This document shows, piece after piece, positions 52,344 through 62,400 of a stretch of 64,000 bases of DNA. Within the stretch, counting starts at the first letter, position 1. Each line of letters starts with the position of its first letter. Position numbers and translations under genes: made by a program. The notes below the pieces were generated by a model, which ran no database searches, was not told where the DNA came from, and saw nothing but the letters and a program-made list of their open reading frames with translations. Source of the DNA: Corticibacter populi (GTDB lineage Bacteria > Pseudomonadota > Gammaproteobacteria > Burkholderiales > Burkholderiaceae_C); NCBI RefSeq assembly GCF_004217315.1, contig NZ_SGWR01000003.1, forward strand, positions 434,001 to 498,000, written 5' to 3'.

Positions 52344-52521
52344 AATGGTGAAGTGATGAAAAAAATTCTGATCGCAAACCGGGGCGAAAGCCGCCGCGCA
52401 GCGGTGGCTTCTGCAGAACGCCGTGCCTGCGCAGCGGGCGACGGCGATCTCGCCATGACGGTGGTTGTATGGGCAGGAATGGTGAAGTGATGAAAAAAGT
52501 TCTGATCGCAAACCGGGGCGA
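52344..52521 (+). repeat. Direct duplication of the biotin carboxylase 5' end
   Basis: 44 bp including the leader, ATG and first 10 codons occur at 52344-52387 and again, 43/44 identical, at 52478-52521 (offset 134). The 90-bp spacer starts with hairpin AAGCCGCC-gcgcagc-GGTGGCTT (52388-52410). It also contains a 15-base segment (52440-52454) that is the exact reverse complement of the carboxylase codons at 52517-52531. Confidence 0.92.
52356..52490 (+). CDS. 44-codon leader ORF made by the duplication
   Basis: It starts [11 protein letters not shown], identical in kind to the true carboxylase N-terminus, then runs into spacer sequence ([12 protein letters not shown]) and ends at a TGA that overlaps the carboxylase ATG as TGATG. 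The ribosome-binding region GAAGGAAATGGTGAAGTG is intact. It is very likely translated and could couple translation of the carboxylase. The peptide itself has no evident function. Confidence 0.5.
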   Translation: MKKILIANRGESRRAAVASAERRACAAGDGDLAMTVVVWAGMVK

Positions 52522-54262
52522 GATCGCCGTCCGCATCGCCCGCGCCTGCGCCGACTATGGCGTGCGCTCGGTGGCGGTGTATGCCGATGCCGATGCCGAC
52601 GCCCTGCATGTGCAGATGGCCGATGAAGCCTGGGCGCTGCAGGGTCAGCGTCCGGCCGATACCTACCTGGACATCGACAAGTTGCTGCAGATCGCGCGCC
52701 GCAGCGGCGCCGACGCCGTGCACCCCGGCTATGGCTTTCTCTCCGAGCGGGCCGAGTTCGCCCGTGCCGTGATCGATGCGGGCCTGACCTGGATCGGCCC
52801 GAACCCCGCGACCATCGAGGCGTTGGGCGACAAGGTGGCGGCGCGCAAGATCGCGCAGAAAGTCGGCGCGCCGCTGGTTGCCGGCACCGCCGAGCCGGTG
52901 CAAAGCGCGGGTGAGGTGCTGGCCTTTGCCGAGCAGCATGGCCTGCCCATTGCCATCAAGGCCGCATTCGGCGGCGGCGGGCGCGGCCTGAAGGTGGCCT
53001 GGCGCATGGATGAGGTGGCCGAGCTGTACGAGTCGGCGGTGCGCGAGGCCACTGCCGCGTTCGGGCGCGGCGAATGCTTTCTGGAGCAGTTCCTCGACAA
53101 GCCCCGCCACATCGAGGCGCAGGTGCTGGCCGACACGCACGGCAATGTCGTCGTGTTGGGCACGCGCGACTGCTCGCTGCAGCGCCGCAACCAGAAGCTG
53201 GTGGAGGAGGCGCCCGCGCCCTTCCTGACCGACGCACAGCGCCAGCGCATCCATGCCGCGGCGCATGCCATCTGCGCCGAGGCCGGCTATGTGAGTGCCG
53301 GCACCGTGGAGTTCCTGCTCAGCGGCAGCGGCCAGATTTCCTTTCTGGAGGTCAATACCCGTCTGCAGGTCGAGCACCCGGTCACGGAGGAAACCACCGG
53401 CATCGACCTGGTGGTCGAGCAACTGCGCATTGCCGACGGCCTGCCGCTTGCGCTGCGGGAGACGCCCGCGTCGCGTGGCCACAGCATCGAGTTCCGCATC
53501 AATGCCGAAGACCCGGGCCGCGGCTATCTGCCCACGCCCGGACTGATCACCGGGTTCACACCGCCCGCCGGCCCTGGCGTGCGGATCGACAGCGGCGTGG
53601 CCAGTGGCTCGCTGGTGCCCGGCAGCTTCGATTCAATGATGGCCAAGCTCATCGTCACCGGCGCCACGCGCGAGCAGGCGCTGGCGCGGGCGCGCCGGGC
53701 GCTGGCCGAATTCCGCATCGAGGGCGTGGCCTCGGTACTGCCCTTCCACCGCGCGGTGCTGCAGGATGCCGACTTCACCGGCGAGCAAAGCTTTCGGGTG
53801 CACACGCGCTGGATCGAGACCGAGTTCGCGCAGCGCATCACGCTGGCACCGCGCCCCGAGCCGCACGAAGCACAGCCCCTGGTGCGCAGCTTCATCGAGG
53901 TCGATGGCAAGCGCATGGCGCTGGGTCTGCCGGCGGGTTTGCTGCAAGGGGCTGGCGCCACCGTGGCCGCGCCGCTGGCCGCAGCAGCACCGGCCGCGGC
54001 AGCGGGCGCACCGGCTGGCGGGTTGGCAGCCGCCGCTGATGCAGGCGCCATCAAAGCGCCGATCACTGGCACGCTGCTGGCCTGGAAGGCGGCTGATGGC
54101 GCGGCCGTCAAGGCTGGCGATGTGGTTGCGGTGATGGAGGCCATGAAGATGGAGACCCAGGTCACCGCGCCGATGGCCGGCGTGTTGCAGCGCAGCGGCG
54201 CAGAAGGCAGCATGGTGGCAGCGGGGGATTTGCTCGGGCGGGTACAGGCCGAGACTGCCTGA
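52490..54262 (+). CDS. Biotin carboxylase with C-terminal biotinyl domain
   Basis: 590 residues. The biotin carboxylase domain (about 1-445) contains [40 protein letters not shown] and [14 protein letters not shown]. After a linker rich in Ala, the biotinyl domain carries the attachment Lys in [10 protein letters not shown] near residue 555. It carboxylates its own biotin with ATP and bicarbonate. With PxpA and the PxpBC fusion it may form a biotin-dependent lactam-opening or carboxylating enzyme. The ATG at 52490 is preferred; the frame from 52469 is an artefact of the duplication. Confidence 0.92.
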   Translation: MKKVLIANRGEIAVRIARACADYGVRSVAVYADADADALHVQMADEAWALQGQRPADTYLDIDKLLQIARRSGADAVHPGYGFLSERAEFARAVIDAGLTWIGPNPATIEALGDKVAARKIAQKVGAPLVAGTAEPVQSAGEVLAFAEQHGLPIAIKAAFGGGGRGLKVAWRMDEVAELYESAVREATAAFGRGECFLEQFLDKPRHIEAQVLADTHGNVVVLGTRDCSLQRRNQKLVEEAPAPFLTDAQRQRIHAAAHAICAEAGYVSAGTVEFLLSGSGQISFLEVNTRLQVEHPVTEETTGIDLVVEQLRIADGLPLALRETPASRGHSIEFRINAEDPGRGYLPTPGLITGFTPPAGPGVRIDSGVASGSLVPGSFDSMMAKLIVTGATREQALARARRALAEFRIEGVASVLPFHRAVLQDADFTGEQSFRVHTRWIETEFAQRITLAPRPEPHEAQPLVRSFIEVDGKRMALGLPAGLLQGAGATVAAPLAAAAPAAAAGAPAGGLAAAADAGAIKAPITGTLLAWKAADGAAVKAGDVVAVMEAMKMETQVTAPMAGVLQRSGAEGSMVAAGDLLGRVQAETA

Positions 54263-54401
54263 TCAGCCGTTCACGATCTTTTCGTGGGCCACGCGGGAGG
54301 TCGAAATGCAGTGGGCAGCGTGTCCCACGGAAAGATCGGGAACAGGTTCTGTAGCCCCCCGAGCGCCATGCGCCGGACAGCGGCTTGATGTACGAGCAGG
54401 T

Positions 54402-55100
54402 TCAGTGCGTCTCGCCGGACTGGTTGGCGCCGGCCAGGGCCGCGCCGCCCCCGATGCCTGCCATTCCCATGCCGCCACCGCTGCCGCCTCCACCGCCACC
54501 GCCACCGCCACCGCCACCATTGGCGCGGCCACCTGCGCTGTCGCCGCGTTTGCCCGCGCCGCCGCCGGTGTTCACGCGCAGTGGTCCCTGGTTGGGGATG
54601 GTGGTTTGGGCCGGAATCGGTGTCAGCCCCAGGGCCTGGCGGATGAAGTCGCGCAATGACACGACCAGCGCGGCCGTCTCGATGTCGCGCCCGGCCACCA
54701 TTTCGCAGGCGGCCTGGGCGGCCAGTCGCACCTGTTCTTCGGTGCCCAGCAGAATGATGTCCGAGAGGGCCGCCTCCACGGCATCGCGGATGCGGCGGCG
54801 GCGTTCCGAGGTGCTGGCCATGCTGTCGATGTCATCGTCCGGCCCGGCCTGCTGGCGCAGTTCGCGCAGATGGGTGGGGTTGACGATCAGCTCGCCGGTG
54901 AAGGAGCCGCCCAGTGTCTTGTAGGCGGCGATCAGCACTTTCAGCCGTTCGTTGATCTGCCGGTTCTCGCGCTCGCGCCGCCGCTGGAAGGTCTGCATGA
55001 ACGCCAGGCGAACCCCGACCATCACCAGGGTCATCAGGAGCAGGCCAAGCAGCGTGGTCAGGATGGTGGACCAGGAAGTGAAGTCAAGCAATCCGCGCAT
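54402..55100 (-). CDS. Membrane-anchored protein with polyglycine tail
   Basis: 232 residues. One membrane segment near the start (ILTTLLGLLLMTLVMVGVRLAF) is followed by a charged coiled region (FQRRRERENRQINERLKVLIAAYKTLGG in part), an AAALSDIILLGTEEQV segment and a C-terminal tail with about 12 consecutive Gly residues and GMGMAG. The tail comes from a GCC/ACC triplet run at 54480-54520 that could vary in length by slippage. I do not recognise the family. The 139 bp between this gene and the biotin carboxylase hold no gene. Confidence 0.7.
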   Translation of the reverse strand: MRGLLDFTSWSTILTTLLGLLLMTLVMVGVRLAFMQTFQRRRERENRQINERLKVLIAAYKTLGGSFTGELIVNPTHLRELRQQAGPDDDIDSMASTSERRRRIRDAVEAALSDIILLGTEEQVRLAAQAACEMVAGRDIETAALVVSLRDFIRQALGLTPIPAQTTIPNQGPLRVNTGGGAGKRGDSAGGRANGGGGGGGGGGGGSGGGMGMAGIGGGAALAGANQSGETH

Positions 55101-55165
55101 GGGAGGCAGGGCAGGGGTGAAGCCAAACAGGTGATGGGCGCGCGCCGCACGCGGCGCGGCGCCAG

Positions 55166-55696
55166 TCAGCGCGACTGCAGCAATTGTTCGACGGCATCGA
55201 GCAAGGTGCCGAAATCGTCGCCGGTATCGAAACGCTGGCCATTGAGGAAGAAGCTGGGCGTGCCATTGACGCCGCTGCGGATGCCGCCCTCCATGTCGTT
55301 GCGGATGCGTGCATCGAAGGCATCGGTATCCAGTGCCTGCTGCAGGCCGGTCACGTCCAGGCCCAGCGATTGGATAAGCTCGGCGTAGAGCTCGGGGCCC
55401 AGCGCATCCTGATTCTCGAACAATGCACGGTGCGCCTGCCAGAAGTGGCCCTGCGCCCCGGCATACTCGGCCACCACGGCGGCGTTGTAGGCCTCGGGAT
55501 GTGCCTCTGTGAGCGGGAAATGGCGGAACGCGAAGGCCACGTCGCGGCCATGCCGCGCCAGCAGGCGCTGCACCACCGGGAAGGCCTGGCCGCACCAGGG
55601 GCACTGGTAGTCGCCGTATTCGACCAGCACGATCGAGGCCTCGGGATTGCCGGTGACGTGGTCATGGCTGCCAACGGGAATGCGCAGGGTGGACAT
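55166..55696 (-). CDS. DsbA-family thioredoxin-like protein
   Basis: 176 residues. It has no signal peptide, so it is cytoplasmic. The active site Cys32-Pro-Trp-Cys35 lies in EYGDYQCPWCGQAF, and the cis-Pro loop is VNGTPSFFLNG. This resembles the DSBA/FrnE-like oxidoreductases of the NhaA C-terminal kind. The peroxiredoxin gene immediately upstream has only one Cys, so this protein is a plausible reductant for it. Confidence 0.85.
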   Translation of the reverse strand: MSTLRIPVGSHDHVTGNPEASIVLVEYGDYQCPWCGQAFPVVQRLLARHGRDVAFAFRHFPLTEAHPEAYNAAVVAEYAGAQGHFWQAHRALFENQDALGPELYAELIQSLGLDVTGLQQALDTDAFDARIRNDMEGGIRSGVNGTPSFFLNGQRFDTGDDFGTLLDAVEQLLQSR

Positions 55697-55736
55697 GGTG
55701 GTTTCCGTTTCAGTGGAGGGGTGCGGGGAATGGGGA

Positions 55737-56231
55737 TCAGAGCGCGTCCAGCGCATCGAGCACGCCATCGGCTCCGGGGTTGACGGCCACGGGCGAGAGA
55801 TAGCTCCAGGCAATCTGGCCTTCGGCGTCGATGAGGAACAGCGCGCGCCGGCTGCTGCCGACGGTTTCGTCATAGGCGCCATAGGCGCGCGAGACGGCGC
55901 CCTTGGGCTCGAAATCGGCCAGCAGGTCGAAATGCAGGCCGCGCGCCTTGATGAAGGCCTGGTGGCTCCAGACGCTGTCCACCGAGATGCCCAGCACCTG
56001 GGTCTCTTTCTTCCGGAACAGCGGCAGTGCCTCGTTGAAGATGGCCAGTTCGTCGCTGCACACCGGGCTCCAGTCGGCCGGGTAGAACACCAGCACCACG
56101 GGCCGGCCGCGCAACTCGCTCAGGCGCAGGCTCTGGTCGGGTGTGGCGCGCAGCGAGAAATCCGGCGCCGGGGTGCCCGGCTGCAGGATGGTGGTGGGCG
56201 CACTGGCATTGGAAGCGCTGCTGGTGGTCAT
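55737..56231 (-). CDS. 1-Cys peroxiredoxin (AhpC/TSA, BCP-like)
   Basis: 164 residues. Peroxidatic Cys58 is in YPADWSPVCSDELAIF; no second Cys is present. APDFSLRA and VLVFYPAD are family markers. It reduces peroxides with an external thiol donor. It is 40 bp upstream of the DsbA-like gene in the same orientation and probably co-transcribed. A poly-Ser/Ala N-terminus of 12 residues precedes the fold. Confidence 0.9.
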   Translation of the reverse strand: MTTSSASNASAPTTILQPGTPAPDFSLRATPDQSLRLSELRGRPVVLVFYPADWSPVCSDELAIFNEALPLFRKKETQVLGISVDSVWSHQAFIKARGLHFDLLADFEPKGAVSRAYGAYDETVGSSRRALFLIDAEGQIAWSYLSPVAVNPGADGVLDALDAL

Positions 56232-56405
56232 GATGATGGGCCTCGTTCGAACGGAAAACGTGGGAACACCATACACCGGAATGGTGAATGTTTGCGCACT
56301 GGCGGGACGGTGCCTGCCGGGACCATGGGCACGAGTGTGCCATTTTTCGTCCCGGTGCGGCCGGTTGTGCCGGGCGGCGCCTGCGCGGGGGCGGGCCCGC
56401 ACCCG

Positions 56406-57902
56406 TCATGGCCCTGGAGCTGGCTTTGGCTTTGGCTTTGGCTCGGGCGCCGGTTCCGGCACCGGTTCGGGCGCGGCCTCACGGACTTCGCGGACTTCGA
56501 ACACGCCGTTGACGAACTCGCCGGTGGTGGTGACGACTTCGTCGCCGACCAGACTTTCATCCCAACTCCGGACCAGCGTCAGCTGGCCATCGATGTAGCG
56601 GTAGGTTTCGCTGGCATGGCTGCAGCAACCGCCGCGCGCATGGGTTGAGATGGTTTGCGTGGCCGGGTCGATCTCCAGCTGCGTCATCCCGGAGAGGCGT
56701 TCGTCCCAGACGAAGCGGCCCTGCTCAGGCACATACAGGAACACGTTGTCGGTGCTGTTGGGGCCGGCGCCGCCGGAGTAGCCATTGACGATCAGGTCCG
56801 GCTGACCATCGAAATTGGCATCCACCAGTTGCACGGCATGCGCCTGGCTTTGCGGGTCCGTGCCATAGCCGCGGTCCGAGCCGAAGTCACGCAGCACCTG
56901 GTGGCGCCGGCCGCTTGGGCGGTCGATGACCTCGATGGCCCACAGTGCCACGCCCTCGTCATAGGGGGCGTCGTCGCCTTCCGTCGCGGCGGGCGGAAAA
57001 CCGGCGCGGAAGCGGAACCGCCCGGTCTGTGCCTGCTGGGGTACCCACGCATTGCCCTCCAGCACATCGCGGTTGAGCCAGCCATGCCCGTGGCTGCCGT
57101 CCGGGCGCCAGGCATCCACCTCGTACCACTGGTCGTCGCGGGCCAGCACGGCGTAGAACGCCGGCCCTGGCATGCCGGTCTGCGCGGCATCCGGCCGTGG
57201 CCGCGCATGGAGGGGCGTGGCGGAGTCGACATACAGCACATCCCGGTAAGGGCGTGCCCGTTCCAGCTGAAAATGGTCGGTGCGGTGCGTGATGCGGTAA
57301 TGGACCTCGACCTGTGGCTCGGCGGCGCGGCGGCATTGCCAGTCACGGCGGCAAGCGGCGGTGGCAGCCTGCTCGGGCGGGACGGTGGCCGGGCGCAGCC
57401 GGACCTCGGTCTGCTCTTTTTGTGGCGCCCAGGAAAGGCTGAAGGCCGCGGCCTGCCATGCCAGGATGGCTTCGTCACTGCCAATGCCGGTGCGGCAGAA
57501 AGGCTGGGCGCTGGAATGGTAGTTCCAGCCCGGGAACGCATAGGCGGGGCAAAGCCGGTTGGCGCTGTTGACATCGTACCGGTATGCCTCGTCCGTGAGG
57601 AACAGCAGCTTGTTGAGTGGCCCGAAGCCAGGGCCGAGCGGATCATCGGTGCTGCGCGAGACGATGGCGTAGCGAACCTGCGCCTGCGCGGGGACGGCAT
57701 GGGCGAATTCCTCTGCCCAGATCTCGTTCTCGCCGCGGGGGAGGGGCAGGCTGGCATCGGGCTGCAAATGGCCCTGCGGCTCGATCCGGTACAGCCCGGG
57801 CTCCAGCAGCGTGGGCCCTGGCTCCTGCAGGTCATCGGCCGACGCGTGCAGCCACAGGCCACACGCCGCCAACGGACCCAGAAGAAGACGCCAGCGCAGC
57901 AT
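56406..57902 (-). CDS. Secreted protein with XAC2610-like C-terminal domain
   Basis: 498 residues. The signal peptide LRWRLLLGPLAACGLWLHASA is cleaved before DDLQEPG. The middle part has paired cysteines (CPAYAFPGWNYHSSAQPFC, CRRDWQC) and a possible SH3-like module (HGHGWLNRDVLEGNAW). The C-terminal half has VDANFDGQPDLIVNGYSGG, an FG-GAP-like calcium loop, and GGCCSHASETYRY, which resemble XAC2610-related proteins. It ends with a Pro/Lys/Glu repeat tail (PEPKPKPKPAPGP). The function is unknown; an envelope or periplasmic role is likely. Confidence 0.7.
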   Translation of the reverse strand: MLRWRLLLGPLAACGLWLHASADDLQEPGPTLLEPGLYRIEPQGHLQPDASLPLPRGENEIWAEEFAHAVPAQAQVRYAIVSRSTDDPLGPGFGPLNKLLFLTDEAYRYDVNSANRLCPAYAFPGWNYHSSAQPFCRTGIGSDEAILAWQAAAFSLSWAPQKEQTEVRLRPATVPPEQAATAACRRDWQCRRAAEPQVEVHYRITHRTDHFQLERARPYRDVLYVDSATPLHARPRPDAAQTGMPGPAFYAVLARDDQWYEVDAWRPDGSHGHGWLNRDVLEGNAWVPQQAQTGRFRFRAGFPPAATEGDDAPYDEGVALWAIEVIDRPSGRRHQVLRDFGSDRGYGTDPQSQAHAVQLVDANFDGQPDLIVNGYSGGAGPNSTDNVFLYVPEQGRFVWDERLSGMTQLEIDPATQTISTHARGGCCSHASETYRYIDGQLTLVRSWDESLVGDEVVTTTGEFVNGVFEVREVREAAPEPVPEPAPEPKPKPKPAPGP

Positions 57903-57931
57903 GGCCACTGTCGGTGTCTTGCGGCGGTATC

Positions 57932-58675
57932 TCAGCCGGCGCTGCTGCGCTGGCGCAGCGCCTCGTACAGGCACACGCCGCTGGCAACCGAGACGTTGAG
58001 ACTCTCGACGGCGCCCTGCATCGGGATGCTGACCAGTTCATCGCAGGTCTTGCGCGTCAACTGCCGCATGCCGGGGCCTTCGGCACCGAGCACCAGCGCG
58101 GTGGGGCCGGTGAAGTCCTGCTGGTAGAGCGTCCTGGGCGCATCGTCGCTGGTGCCGACGATCCAGATGCTGCGCTCCTTGAGCTCGCCCAGCGTGCGCG
58201 CCAGGTTGGTGACCATGAAGTAGGGCACCGTCTCGGCCGCGCCGCTGGCCACCTTGGCCACCGTGGCGTTGAGGCCGGCGGCATGGTCCTTGGGGGCGAT
58301 GACGGCGTGTGCGCCGGCACCATCGGCCACGCGCAGGCAGGCACCGAGGTTGTGCGGATCGGTCACGCCGTCGAGCACCAGCAGCAGCGGCGGCACGTTC
58401 AGGCCGTCGAGCAGGTCGTCGAGCGAGTGCGCCAGCGGCACCTCGGTCACGCGCGCGGCCACGCCCTGGTGGCCGTGGCTGCCGGCCAGCTTGGCGATGC
58501 GCAGCGAGTCGGCCTCGATCAGGCGTGCACCAGCCTCGCGGGCACGCTCGAGGAACTGCTTCATGCGCGCGTCGCGCCGTGTGCCGTCGAACAGCACCTC
58601 GACGATGGAGGCCGGCGCGGTCTTGAGGCGGACGGTGACGGCGTGGAAGCCGAACAGGACTTTGTGTTGGGACAT
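57932..58675 (-). CDS. rlmB: 23S rRNA (guanosine-2'-O)-methyltransferase RlmB
   Basis: 247 residues. [11 protein letters not shown] opens the substrate-binding domain. The SPOUT knot has [20 protein letters not shown] (in part), [12 protein letters not shown] and [16 protein letters not shown], the three SpoU motifs. It methylates G2251 (E. coli numbering) in the peptidyl-transferase P loop. It usually follows rnr; here rnr is not adjacent. Confidence 0.93.
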   Translation of the reverse strand: MSQHKVLFGFHAVTVRLKTAPASIVEVLFDGTRRDARMKQFLERAREAGARLIEADSLRIAKLAGSHGHQGVAARVTEVPLAHSLDDLLDGLNVPPLLLVLDGVTDPHNLGACLRVADGAGAHAVIAPKDHAAGLNATVAKVASGAAETVPYFMVTNLARTLGELKERSIWIVGTSDDAPRTLYQQDFTGPTALVLGAEGPGMRQLTRKTCDELVSIPMQGAVESLNVSVASGVCLYEALRQRSSAG

Positions 58676-58860
58676 GGCAGAGGCTGCGGGCAGGCAGCGC
58701 CGAAGGCAGTGGAACGGGGCATTATCCCAACAAAAGGCAGCCCCGCCAAAACCCCGCCGTGGCGTGCGACTGGCCGGCCGCGCCAGTCACTGCGCCGGTC
58801 AGTCGCGCACGCAGATGCAGGCACAATGGTGCGCGTTGACCGTTGAAGGAATTTTCCGCC

Positions 58861-59298
58861 ATGAGCTACGACCCGAACAACATCTTTGCCAAGATCCTGC
58901 GTGGCGAGGCGCCCGCGGTGCGCATCTACGAGGACGCCGACACGCTGGCCTTCATGGACATCATGCCGGAGGCCGATGGCCACGTGCTGGTGATCCCGAA
59001 GGAGCCTGCCGAAGATCTGCTGGCGCTCTCCGAGGCCGGCGCTCAGGCCGCCATCGCCACGACCCGGCGCCTGACCATCGCCGTCAAGCATGCCATGGGC
59101 GCCTCCGGAGTGCGGGTGGCGCAGTTCAACGGCGCCGATGTCGGCCAGACCGTGCCGCACTGCCATTTCCACATCGTGCCCCATGTGCCTGGCGCGCCGC
59201 GCCGCAACCATGCCGATGCCGCACGCATGGCCGATCCCGCCGCGCTCGAGGTGATTGCCGCCAGGATCCGCGCCAGCCTGGCCGAGCTGGCCGCTTGA
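58861..59298 (+). CDS. HIT-family nucleotide-binding protein
   Basis: 145 residues. NIFAKILRGEAPAVRIYED, VLVIPKEP and the catalytic triad HCHFHIVPH near residue 100 place it with the HINT-like branch that hydrolyses adenosine phosphoramidates. AAGGAA lies before the ATG. It is divergent from rlmB. Confidence 0.93.
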   Translation: MSYDPNNIFAKILRGEAPAVRIYEDADTLAFMDIMPEADGHVLVIPKEPAEDLLALSEAGAQAAIATTRRLTIAVKHAMGASGVRVAQFNGADVGQTVPHCHFHIVPHVPGAPRRNHADAARMADPAALEVIAARIRASLAELAA

Positions 59299-59493
59299 CG
59301 AGGTCCTGAGGCGGGCTGCTCGCGCAGCCGCGCCTGTGGCTGCGGCAGGCACGGGCGTTCCCGCTCGCTGCGGGAGCCAGACTTGTCATCGTTGCCTTAA
59401 AATGGCGCACTTCCATCGGCAGAGCCTGTGGCCGCCTGCCGGCTGGCAGCCCTCTTGCTTCCGCACCGCCCGTCATCTCCACAAGGCAGCCCC

Positions 59494-62400
59494 GTGTCTT
59501 TGTTCATCTCCCAGTTCGAGGGCGGCAACGCCCTGAGCGACTTCCGCGCCCAGAAACTCCTGCCGCTGCTGCAGGCCATCCACCCGAAGATCGAGGCCAT
59601 CGCTGCGCGCTACCTGCATCTGGTGGCCACCGAGGCCGCGCCCGATGCGGAGCTGACCGGGCAGCTGGCGCGCCTGCTGGAATATGGCGAGCCGTTCGTC
59701 GAAGGCGCCGCAGTGGCCACCGTGCTGGTCACGCCGCGCGTCGGCACGCTGAGTCCCTGGGCGTCCAAGGCGACCGACATCGCGCACAATTGCGGCCTGG
59801 CCGTCAAGCGCATCGAACGCGCCGTCGAATACCGCATCCAGCTGAAAAAAGGCCTGCTGGGCAAGGCCGAGTCGCTGTCCGATGCGCAGTGGCAGCAGCT
59901 GGCAGCCTTGCTGCACGACCGCATGACCGAGTCGGTGCTGCCGGGCCGCGAGGCGGTGCCGGCGCTCTTTGAGACCCTGCCGGCCGCGCCCATCGAGACG
60001 GTGGACGTGCTGGGCGGCGGGCGCGCGGCGCTCGAGGCCAGCAACCGCGCCTGGGGCCTGGCGCTGGCCGATGACGAGATCGATTACCTCGTCACGGCGT
60101 TCACGCAGCTCGGACGCAATCCAACGGATGTGGAGCTGATGATGTTCGCGCAGGCCAACAGCGAGCACTGTCGCCACAAGATCTTCAATGCCGCCTTCAC
60201 CATCGACGGCGAGCCGCAGGCTAGGAGCCTGTTCGCGATGATCCGCAACACCCACCAGCTGCACCCCGAGCACACCGTGGTGGCGTATTCGGACAATGCC
60301 TCGGTGATGGAAGGCCATCGCATCGAGCGCTTTGCAGCCAGCGCCAGTGCCGAGGGGAACCCGCGCCACTACACGCGCGAAGGGGCGTTGCACCACATCC
60401 TGATGAAGGTCGAGACGCACAACCACCCGACCGCCATCTCGCCGTTTCCCGGCGCCTCCACCGGCGCGGGCGGCGAGATCCGCGACGAAGGCGCCACCGG
60501 CCGCGGCTCCAAGCCGAAGGCCGGCATGACGGGCTTCACGGTCTCGCGGCTGTGGGGCGGGCTCTCGGACCAGCCCGGTGGCAAGCCCGGCCACATCGCC
60601 AGCCCGCTGCAGATCATGATCGAGGGCCCGCTTGGCGGCGCCGCCTTCAACAACGAATTCGGCCGCCCGAACCTGACCGGCTATTTCCGCGAGTACGAGC
60701 AGGACATCGCCGGCGTGCAGCGCGGTTTCCACAAGCCCGTCATGATCGCCGGCGGCCTTGGCCAGATCGCGGCCGACCAGACGAAGAAGATCGAGTTCCC
60801 CGCCGGCACGCTGCTGATCCAGCTCGGCGGACCGGGCATGCGCATCGGCATGGGCGGCGGCGCGGCCAGTTCGCTGGCCACCGGCACCAACGCGGCGGAT
60901 TTGGACTTCGACTCCGTGCAGCGCGGCAACCCCGAGATCGAACGCCGGGCGCAGGAGGTCATCAACCAGTGCTGGCAGCAGGGCGCGGCCAATCCCATCC
61001 TGGCGATCCACGACGTGGGCGCAGGCGGCCTCTCCAATGCCTTTCCGGAGCTGACCAACGACGCCGGCCGCGGCGCGCGCTTCGACCTGCGCAAGGTGCC
61101 GCTGGAGGAGTCGGGCCTCTCGCCCAAGGAAATCTGGAGCAACGAGAGCCAGGAACGCTACGTGCTGGCGATTGCGCCTGAATCGCTGGAGGCCTTCACC
61201 GAACTGGCCGGGCGCGAGCGCTGTCCGTTCGCGGTGATCGGCGTGGCCACCGAGGCGCGCCAGCTCGAACTGGTCGATGCCGAGAACCCGCAGGCGCCGC
61301 AACCCGTCGACATGCCCATGGACGTGTTGCTGGGCAAGCCGCCCAAGATGCACCGCGACGTGCAAAGCATCGCACGCGAGGTTCCGCCGCTGGACGTGAC
61401 GGGAGTGGATCTGCAAAAGGCCGTCATCGACGTGCTCAGCCACCCCACGGTGGCCAGCAAGCGCTTTCTGATCACCATCGGCGACCGGGCCGTCGGCGGC
61501 CTCACGCACCGCGACCAGATGGTCGGTCCCTGGCAGGTGCCGGTGGCCGACGTGGCCGTGACGCTGGCCGACTACCAGGGCCTGGCCGGCGAGGCCATGA
61601 GCATGGGCGAGCGCAGCCCTGTGGCCGCCATCAACGCACCGGCTTCGGGGCGGCTGGCGATTGCCGAGGCCATCACCAACCTGCTGGCCGCGCCCATCGA
61701 ACTCGGCCGTGTCAAGCTCTCGGCCAACTGGATGGCCGCCTGCGGTGAGCCTGGCGAGGACGCCGACCTCTACCGCACCGTGCAGGCCGTGGGCATGGAG
61801 CTGTGCCCCGCGCTGGGCGTTTCCATTCCGGTGGGCAAGGACAGCCTCTCGATGCGCAGCGTCTGGCAGCATGAAGGCGAGGCGCGCAAGGTCACCTCGC
61901 CGGTCACGCTGATCGCCAGCGCCTTCTGCACCCTGGCGGACGTGCGCGGCACGCTCACGCCGCAGCTCGATGCCAGCGAGGCCGATACCACGTTGATCCT
62001 CATCGACCTGGGCAAGGGCCGCCGCCGCATGGGCGGCAGCCTGCTGGCGCAGGTGCTCGGCCAGCCTGGCGGCGAGACGCCCGACCTGGACGATCCGCAG
62101 GATCTCATCCGCCTCGTCGATGCCGTCAATGCGCTGCGCGCGCAGGGCCGCATCCTCGCCTACCACGACCGCAGCGATGGTGGCCTGCTGGCCACGGTGG
62201 CCGAAATGGCCTTTGCCGGTCACGTCGGCGTGGCGCTCAACCTCGACATCCTCATCACCGAAGGGGACGGCATCAGCGACAGCCGCGCCGAGTATGGCGA
62301 CGCCAAGAACTGGGCACAGCAGATCGGCGCGCGCCGCGAGGAGCTGACGCTCGAAGCCTTGTTCAACGAGGAACTGGGCGTGGTGCTGCAGGTGCGCACG

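Noticed and set aside
52469-52489. Earlier in-frame start for the biotin carboxylase (ATG 52469)
   Set aside because: The added residues MGRNGEV come from the duplicated leader; the conserved N-terminus is [13 protein letters not shown] and has its SD in front of 52490.
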